A stretch of DNA of 33,543 bases. Origin: Myxococcales bacterium. Lineage in GTDB: Bacteria > Myxococcota_A > Polyangia > Haliangiales > Haliangiaceae. A program made the translations under genes and the position numbers. The notes under the pieces were generated by a model. That model saw nothing but the letters and a program-made list of their open reading frames with translations. It was not told the origin of the DNA and did no database searches. Below are positions 28,965 through 33,543 of the stretch, in pieces (within the stretch, counting starts at the first letter, position 1; each line of letters opens with the position of its first letter). Where the stretch lies: the NCBI GenBank assembly GCA_016794545.1, contig JAEUJX010000631.1, positions 1 to 33,543 on the forward strand, written 5' to 3'.

Positions 28965-29620
28965 TGTCGATCGGGGTGCTCGGCCTCCTCTATGTCGCGA
29001 TCGGCCTCGCGATCACCGCCGGCGCCGCGCTCGCGCGCCGCCCACTCGGCGCGGGCGATGCGGTGTTCCTGGTGACGCTGTGGCCGGTCGCCGCGCCGCT
29101 CGTGCTCGGCGGCCAGCGCACCGAGGACGATCCGGTGACGGCGGAGCTGGTCAGCGCGCTCGCGCGCGCGCAGGCGTCGCCGCTCGCGCAGGTGTTGCCC
29201 GACACCGAGACCGCGCGCGTCCTCGCGTCGCGGCTGCGCGAGGCGGCGGCGCACCTCGCGGATCTCGACGCCGTGCTCGCGCGGCCCGACTTCGACGAGG
29301 CGAGCGCCGCGCGGCGCGCGACCGAGCTCCGCGCGCGCGGGGCGACCGGTGCGGCCGCGACCGCCGAGCTCCGCGTCCGCACGCTCGGCCAGCTGCGCTC
29401 GCTCCGCGTGCGCTATCGCGCGGAGCTCGACGAGGTGCGCGAGCTGATCGCGCAGCTCGTCACGCAGGCCGAGCTCGTGCGCCTCCAGCCGGCGATCGCC
29501 CAGACCTCCGGAGAGCTCGTGCGGGAGCTGGTCACCCGCGTCGAGGGGCTGGGTGAGCTGTTCGCCTACCAGGCCTCGCTGGAGCGGGCGGAATACGCGG
29601 CCCCGGTGGGCCGTTCCTGA
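28964..29620 (+). CDS. Membrane-anchored coiled-coil protein, function unknown (third of three)
   Basis: A 218-residue protein. Two membrane helices near the N-terminus (about 4-24 and 31-50) are followed by a long, charged helical region (about 60-210) rich in Ala, Arg, Glu and Leu that is likely coiled coil. It has GGAGG 7 bases before the ATG, which overlaps the preceding stop (TGATG). The topology suggests a cytoplasmic helical domain that could contact the response regulator or kinase encoded next, 5 bases downstream. No named family recognised. Confidence 0.72.
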   Translation: MSIGVLGLLYVAIGLAITAGAALARRPLGAGDAVFLVTLWPVAAPLVLGGQRTEDDPVTAELVSALARAQASPLAQVLPDTETARVLASRLREAAAHLADLDAVLARPDFDEASAARRATELRARGATGAAATAELRVRTLGQLRSLRVRYRAELDEVRELIAQLVTQAELVRLQPAIAQTSGELVRELVTRVEGLGELFAYQASLERAEYAAPVGRS

Positions 29621-29625
29621 GCGGC

Positions 29626-30309
29626 ATGGCGTCGGTCCTGATCGTCGATGACGATGCCCACATCCGCGAGGTCGCGCGGTTCGCGCTCGCGAAGGCGGGA
29701 CACGCCGTCGAGCTCGCGGCCGACGGCGCGCACGCGTACGAGCGGGTGCTCCGCGGCGGCGTCGACCTGCTCGTGCTCGACATCCTGATGCCCGAGCTCG
29801 ACGGCCTCGCGCTGTGCCGGCGGCTGCGCGCGCACGGCCGCACGCCGATCGTGTTCCTGTCGTCGCGCACCGAGGAGGCCGACCGCGTGCTCGGCCTCGA
29901 CCTCGGCGCGGACGACTACGTGACCAAGCCGTTCTCGCCGCGCGAGCTGGTCGCGCGCGTCGCGGCGGTGCTCCGGCGCACCCACGATGCGGCCGAGGTC
30001 ACCGCGCCGCGGCCGGTGCTCGCGATCGGCGAGGTCGAGATCGATCGCGACCGCCACGAGGTGCGCGTCGCCGGCGCCCCGCTGACGGTGACCGCGACGG
30101 AGCTCCGCCTGCTCGCGACGCTCGCGCAGCACCGCGGCCGCGTGCTGTCGCGCGGCCAGCTGATCGCCACCGTGTACGGGGGCGACCACCACCTCAGCGA
30201 GCGCACGATCGACACGCACGTGCGGAACCTGCGCGCGAAGCTCGCCGGGGCCGGGGGCGGAGAGCTCGTGATCGAGACGGTCCATGGCGTCGGCTATCGC
30301 TGCGGTTAG
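29626..30309 (+). CDS. OmpR/PhoB-type response regulator
   Basis: A 227-residue response regulator. The receiver (1-120) has acidic residues VDDD (7-10), phosphoacceptor D52 (LVLDILMPELDG), SS (79-80) and K101 (KPFSPRELVARV). The winged-helix DNA-binding domain (about 130-225) has the typical VTATELRLLATLAQHRGRVLSRGQL and RTIDTHVRNLRAKL, GVGYR end. It overlaps the following kinase gene by 26 bases. It probably regulates its own locus or neighbouring surface genes. The sequence upstream of the start lacks a strong Shine-Dalgarno. Confidence 0.97.
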   Translation: MASVLIVDDDAHIREVARFALAKAGHAVELAADGAHAYERVLRGGVDLLVLDILMPELDGLALCRRLRAHGRTPIVFLSSRTEEADRVLGLDLGADDYVTKPFSPRELVARVAAVLRRTHDAAEVTAPRPVLAIGEVEIDRDRHEVRVAGAPLTVTATELRLLATLAQHRGRVLSRGQLIATVYGGDHHLSERTIDTHVRNLRAKLAGAGGGELVIETVHGVGYRCG

Positions 30310-31738
30310 GCGCGGTCTCGCGCACCTCGCGCGGATCCGCTACCGCCTGCTCCTGATCAACCTGATCGCGTGCGCGGTGCCGCTCGTCGGCATCTCGTTC
30401 GCGCGCATGCACGAGGAGCAGCTGCTCGCCGCGCTCGAGGCCGACATGATCCACCAGGCCCAGCTCGTGCGCGCGTTCGGCGTGGCCGCCCCGGAGTCCG
30501 CGCTGGTCACGGCGGCCCGGGACACGCGCACGCGGATCCGGATCCTCGACCCGCGCGGCAGCGTGCGCGCCGACTCGCACCGCGGTGGGCCTCCCGAGGG
30601 CGCCGAGCGCCCCGTGCCGAGGTTCCTCGACGACGACTCGCCGACGCACGACGCGGAGGTGCCGCGACCGGTCGACCTCGCGTCCCGCAGCGAGGTGAAG
30701 GCCGCGCTCGCCGGCCGCTACGGCTCGGCGACGCGGCTGTGGGACAACCAGGACCGCGTCTATCTGTTCTCCGCGCTGCCGATCCTCGACGCGGCGGGCG
30801 CGGTCTCGGGCGTCGTCTACGTCACGCGCTCGACGCACGACGTGAAGCTGCAGCTCTACCGGCTGCGCACCTGGCTGGTGCGCGTGCTCGTGGTCGCGTG
30901 CGTCACGACCGCACTGCTCACGCTCCTGCTCGCGACCACGATCGCGCGTCCGCTCGGCCGCCTGACCCGGCGCGCGCAGCGGATCGCGGCGCGCCAGCCG
31001 GTCGAGACCACGGACGCGCTGACCAGGCGCTCCGACGAGATCGGCCAGCTCGCGCGCGCCGTCGACGCGATGACCGACGAGCTCGAGCGCCGTGCCCGCG
31101 ACGCGCGCACACTCGCCGCCGACATCTCGCACGAATTCAAGACGCCGCTCACCGGGATCCGCGGCGCGGCCGAGCTGCTGCGCGACGGCGCGGCCGACGA
31201 TCCGGCCGCGCGCGAGCAGTTCCTCGCGATGATCGTCGAGGACACGGCGCGGCTCGATCGTCTGGTGTCCCGGCTGCTCGAGCTCGCGCGCGTCGAGGAC
31301 GATCGCGGCGCGGCGCTGCCGGTCGAGGTCGGCGAGCTCGCGCGCGCGTGTGCCGCACGCCCGTGGCCGGTGGCGGTCGTGGTCGCGTGCACCGGCGACA
31401 CGGTCATCGCGGGGCGCGGGGCCGCCCTCGCCTCGGCGATCGATAACCTCGTCGCGAACGCGACGCAGTTCGCGGAGCCCGACACCGCGGTGCACGTCGT
31501 CGTCGAGGGGGTCGCCGGCGGCGTGCGCGTGATCGTGGCGAACCACGGTCCGGCGCTGTCACCGGCGGCGCGCGCCAAGGTGTGGGACCGGTTCTACTCG
31601 ACGCGCGTCGCCTCGGGCGGCAGCGGTCTCGGTCTGGCGATCGTACGGTCCGTCGCGATCGCGCACGGTGGCTCGGTCGGCGTCGACTGCGCAGATGGCA
31701 TCACCGCGTTCTGGTTCGAGGCGCGATCCGCGCGGTAA
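30284..31738 (+). CDS. Membrane sensor histidine kinase, partner of the adjacent regulator
   Basis: A 484-residue classical sensor kinase. TM1 is about 20-40 (YRLLLINLIACAVPLVGISFA), a periplasmic sensor region about 45-195 (HEEQLLAALEADMIHQAQLV, VYLFSALPILDAAGAV), TM2 about 200-225, HAMP (IARPLGRLTRRAQRIA), then the H-box DISHEFKTPLTGIRGA (H283), N-box-like IDNLVANATQFA, and G2 GGSGLGLAIVRSVA. It resembles ChvG/CreC-type kinases in having a stimulus-sensing region after TM1. The G1 motif is weak (VANHGPALSP in place of DxGxG), so ATP binding may be less canonical. The ATG overlaps the regulator stop region. Confidence 0.94.
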   Translation: MASAIAAVRRGLAHLARIRYRLLLINLIACAVPLVGISFARMHEEQLLAALEADMIHQAQLVRAFGVAAPESALVTAARDTRTRIRILDPRGSVRADSHRGGPPEGAERPVPRFLDDDSPTHDAEVPRPVDLASRSEVKAALAGRYGSATRLWDNQDRVYLFSALPILDAAGAVSGVVYVTRSTHDVKLQLYRLRTWLVRVLVVACVTTALLTLLLATTIARPLGRLTRRAQRIAARQPVETTDALTRRSDEIGQLARAVDAMTDELERRARDARTLAADISHEFKTPLTGIRGAAELLRDGAADDPAAREQFLAMIVEDTARLDRLVSRLLELARVEDDRGAALPVEVGELARACAARPWPVAVVVACTGDTVIAGRGAALASAIDNLVANATQFAEPDTAVHVVVEGVAGGVRVIVANHGPALSPAARAKVWDRFYSTRVASGGSGLGLAIVRSVAIAHGGSVGVDCADGITAFWFEARSAR

Positions 31739-31741
31739 GCT
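31736..31741 (+). promoter_or_regulatory. -10-like TAAGCT before the Cys/Gly-rich lipoprotein
   Basis: TAAGCT begins at the kinase stop codon (TAA) and lies 7 bases before the ATG at 31749. It fits the start-proximal hexamer series of this window. No Shine-Dalgarno is present. Confidence 0.3.
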
Positions 31742-31748
31742 GCCGCGC

Positions 31749-32741
31749 ATGTCGATCCAGCGGGGTGTCCTGGTATCCGTGGCTTTCTGTCTTGGTCTGC
31801 TCGCGCTCGCGGGCTGCCCCCCACAGCCACCGGGCGGTGGGCGAGGCGGTGGTGGCGGCGGCGCCGGCATCAACCCGGGCGCCTGCGGGACGATCGACAC
31901 GAACCCGGTCGGCCGCAAGCTGCACGCGTTCCTCGTCGCGTCGGCCGAGCTCGACCGCGCGTCGATCGAGCTCGAGGGGACCGTGCACCGCGCGTGCGGG
32001 AAGATGGCGACCATCCTCGGCATCCCCGCGACGGGAGACACGAAGGACCTGTGCAACCGCACCGCGATCGCGCTGCGCGACAACCTCCAGGTCTCGGTGA
32101 AGACCGAGTCGCGCCTCGTCACGCGCACCGTCCCGCCGGTCTGCACGACGGACATCAGCTTCACCGCGGGCCTCGTCGCCGAGTGCGAGGCGCGCGCGTC
32201 GGCCGACATCGACGTGCGCTGCACCGGTCGCTGCTCCGGAACCTGCAACGGCACGTGCAGCGGCACGATGTCGGGTGGCCAGTGCGACGGCACCTGCCAG
32301 GGCCGCTGCTCGGGCAGCTGCAACGGCTACGCCGACGTGCAGGCGTCCGCCGAGTGCAAGGCGTCCGCCGAGGTCCGCGCGAACCTCAAGACCACGTGCA
32401 CCGAGCCGAAGGTCGAGGTCGTGCGCGAGAACGTCACCGTCGTCGACACCACCCAGTTCGATCGCGCGATCCAGGCGATCAACGAGGGCCTGCCCACGCT
32501 GATGGTCGCGACCGCGAAGCTCGAGCTCGCGGGCAAGGCGCTCGTCAACTGGGTCGCGACCGGCGCGTCGCTGCTCAGGTCCTCGGGCGAGCTCGTCGCG
32601 CAGCTCGGCGAGAAGGGCGTGTGCGTCGGCGGCCAGCTCGCGGCGGTGGTCGCGGCCTCGGCGAACATCCAGGCGCGCTTCTCGGTCTCGATCGAGGTCT
32701 CGGCACAGGTCTCCGCCTCCGCCGGCGCCGGCGGCCGCTAG
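31749..32741 (+). CDS. Lipoprotein with short Cys/Gly (CxGxC) repeat segment
   Basis: A 330-residue lipoprotein, lipobox LAGC (C23), followed by a Pro/Gly linker. A conserved-looking domain at about 45-150 carries scattered Cys (GACGTIDTNPVGRKLHAFL, RACGKMATILG). A repetitive region (about 155-195) encodes CTGRCSGTCNGTCSG, CDGTCQGRCSGSCNG and similar. A C-terminal alpha-helical part (about 225-325) follows, with IQAINEGLPTLMVATAKLELAG and an Ala/Ser-rich end. This CxGxC-type family is recalled as frequent in myxobacterial genomes but without known function. The in-frame start at 31668 is rejected since it is inside the kinase gene. It follows the kinase by 10 bases. Confidence 0.78.
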   Translation: MSIQRGVLVSVAFCLGLLALAGCPPQPPGGGRGGGGGGAGINPGACGTIDTNPVGRKLHAFLVASAELDRASIELEGTVHRACGKMATILGIPATGDTKDLCNRTAIALRDNLQVSVKTESRLVTRTVPPVCTTDISFTAGLVAECEARASADIDVRCTGRCSGTCNGTCSGTMSGGQCDGTCQGRCSGSCNGYADVQASAECKASAEVRANLKTTCTEPKVEVVRENVTVVDTTQFDRAIQAINEGLPTLMVATAKLELAGKALVNWVATGASLLRSSGELVAQLGEKGVCVGGQLAAVVAASANIQARFSVSIEVSAQVSASAGAGGR

Positions 32742-32761
32742 TTTTGGCTTGAACGATCCTC

Positions 32762-32781
32762 CGCGCGTGTTAGGACGCGCG
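32762..32781. other. GC-rich inverted repeat between the two Cys-rich lipoprotein genes
   Basis: CGCGCGT and ACGCGCG arms (7 bp) around a GTTAGG loop lie 21 bases after the first stop and end 4 bases before the next ATG. It could act as a weak terminator, or it overlaps a promoter, because the loop contains the start of TAGGAC. Confidence 0.3.
32771..32776 (+). promoter_or_regulatory. -10-like TAGGAC with TTGAAC upstream
   Basis: TAGGAC lies 9 bases before the ATG at 32786. A TTGAAC (32749-32754, 5 of 6 matches to TTGACA) lies 16 bases upstream of it, so this site has a plausible -35. Suggests independent expression of the repeat protein. Confidence 0.4.
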
Positions 32782-32785
32782 CGCG

Positions 32786-33543
32786 ATGGAAAAGCTCCTC
32801 CTGGCGTTCGTGTTGGTGTGCGCCGCCGCGTGCGGCGGTGACGACGGAGACGGCGGAGCCTGCGCGATCGGCGCGCTCGGCTGCGCCTGCACCGCGGGCG
32901 GCGGCTGCGATCAGGGCCTCACCTGCAACACGGCCATGGGCCGCTGCGAGGTCACGGGCGGCTGCGCCTGCGACTCCTCGTCGACCTGCCAGGCGTCGTG
33001 CGCCTGCGATCCGGACTGCGGCGGCGGCGGGTGCTCGTGCGACACGTCGAGCGGCTGCGAGACCGGCTGCGCCTGCGATCCCGACTGCGGCGGCGGTGGT
33101 GGCGGGATGAACCGCACGATCTGCACGACCGGCAACGCGACCTCGTGCACCGACACCCAGGAGTCGTGGACCGGCGGCCAGTGCTGCGTGATGGGCGTCT
33201 CGGCGTGTGTCGCGGGCAACGCGACCTCGTGCACCGACACCAAGGAGCACTGGACCGGCGGGCAGTGCTGCGTCGAGGATGCCGGCGTGTGCACGTCGGG
33301 CAACGCGACCTCGTGCACCGACACCAAGGAGCACTGGACCGGCGGCGAGTGCTGCGTCGAGGCCGTCGCCGTCTGCGTCGCCGGCAACGCGACGTCCTGC
33401 ACCGACACCAAGGAGCACTGGACCGGCGGCGAGTGCTGCGTCGAGGGCGTCTCCCAGTGCGCCGCGGGCAACGCGACCTCGTGCACCGACACCAAGGAGC
33501 ACTGGACCGGCGGCGAGTGCTGCGTCGAGGCCGTGCAGCACTG
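32786..33543 (+). CDS. Cys-rich lipoprotein with tandem 28-residue repeats, C-terminus cut by window edge
   Basis: At least 252 residues are visible. Signal sequence MEKLLLAFVLVCAAAC (lipidated C16) is followed by an acidic Gly linker (GGDDGDGG). A Cys-rich region (about 26-106) includes two copies of a CACDPDCGGGG motif. From residue 113 a strict 28-residue module repeats five times up to the edge, each of the form C-x7-C-x11-CC-x6 with core GNATSCTDTKEHWTGG. Four Cys per module suggest disulfides in an extracellular, rigid rod-like protein. No named family is recognised. The protein may continue for several more repeats beyond the window. The long open frame on the opposite strand is a shadow. 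Confidence 0.85.
   Translation, partial: MEKLLLAFVLVCAAACGGDDGDGGACAIGALGCACTAGGGCDQGLTCNTAMGRCEVTGGCACDSSSTCQASCACDPDCGGGGCSCDTSSGCETGCACDPDCGGGGGGMNRTICTTGNATSCTDTQESWTGGQCCVMGVSACVAGNATSCTDTKEHWTGGQCCVEDAGVCTSGNATSCTDTKEHWTGGECCVEAVAVCVAGNATSCTDTKEHWTGGECCVEGVSQCAAGNATSCTDTKEHWTGGECCVEAVQH
33122..33541 (+). repeat. Five tandem 84-bp repeats (28 codons each)
   Basis: Units start at 33122, 33206, 33290, 33374 and 33458. Within each, a core of about 60 bases is almost identical at DNA level, including silent positions; the last ~18 bases encoding the linker to the next Cys vary. This indicates recent unit duplication or conversion. The array reaches the window edge, so its true copy number is unknown. 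Confidence 0.93.

Noticed and set aside
32738-33541. Minus-strand repeat protein over the 84-bp repeats
   Set aside because: The AAGPVLLGVGARGRVA pattern simply mirrors the repeat DNA; the plus strand has lipobox, start and Cys spacing.
33122-33541. CRISPR array
   Set aside because: Units are contiguous coding repeats without unique spacers and keep one reading frame.
32786-33543. RiPP or multi-peptide toxin precursor
   Set aside because: Cys-rich repeats could suggest it, but a lipobox, large size and no modification or protease genes in view speak for a surface protein.

Overview
The window is uniformly GC-rich and densely coded. It carries an F-type ATP synthase operon with paired b and b' subunits, a PEGA-domain Ser/Thr kinase, a bactofilin, many two-component proteins and a large number of lipoproteins and outer-membrane proteins. 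This mix points to a Myxococcota (deltaproteobacterial) chromosome, probably from the Haliangium/Kofleriaceae/Polyangia side. That placement is inferred from gene content only. I see no mobile element, tRNA, rRNA or CRISPR array. No gene-free stretch exceeds about 150 bases.

Left part (1-10.6 kb), mostly core functions. A short-chain dehydrogenase is cut by the left edge. It is divergent from a single-ring Clp/Hsp100-type AAA+ ATPase. Next comes the seven-gene ATP synthase operon b'-b-delta-alpha-gamma-beta-epsilon on the minus strand. It is driven by a near-consensus sigma-70 promoter at about 8.2 kb whose 17-bp spacer is almost filled by a perfect 14-bp palindrome. Genes for subunits a and c are not here. 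Divergent from this operon are a soluble hybrid histidine kinase and a bactofilin.

Middle part (10.6-18.5 kb, minus strand). There is a small LamG-like lipoprotein and two paralogous lipoproteins with a carboxypeptidase-regulatory-like domain. A 1,037-residue transmembrane Ser/Thr kinase follows, with a PGYPQQ-type repeat linker and two PEGA domains. It overlaps by 8 bases a protein that joins a degenerate receiver to a GHKL ATPase.

Outer-membrane block (18.56-27.6 kb, minus strand). Seven genes lie head to tail, most with start/stop overlaps: a periplasmic TPR/PEGA protein, a 57-residue lipoprotein, a FadL-type channel, two larger lipoproteins, an OmpA-like protein with calcium-type TSP3 repeats, and a TonB-dependent receptor. 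No TonB/ExbB/ExbD is present. This reads as one envelope machine that I do not recognise as a described system.

Right part (27.7-33.5 kb, plus strand). Three coupled genes for uncharacterised membrane proteins run directly into an OmpR-type response regulator and its sensor kinase. Then come a Cys/Gly-rich lipoprotein and, cut by the right edge, a second cysteine-rich lipoprotein built of at least five 28-residue (84-bp) repeats that are nearly identical at DNA level.

A recurring regulatory theme is a TAnnnT-like hexamer 7-9 bases before the start codon of many genes that lack a good Shine-Dalgarno, which suggests leaderless transcripts.
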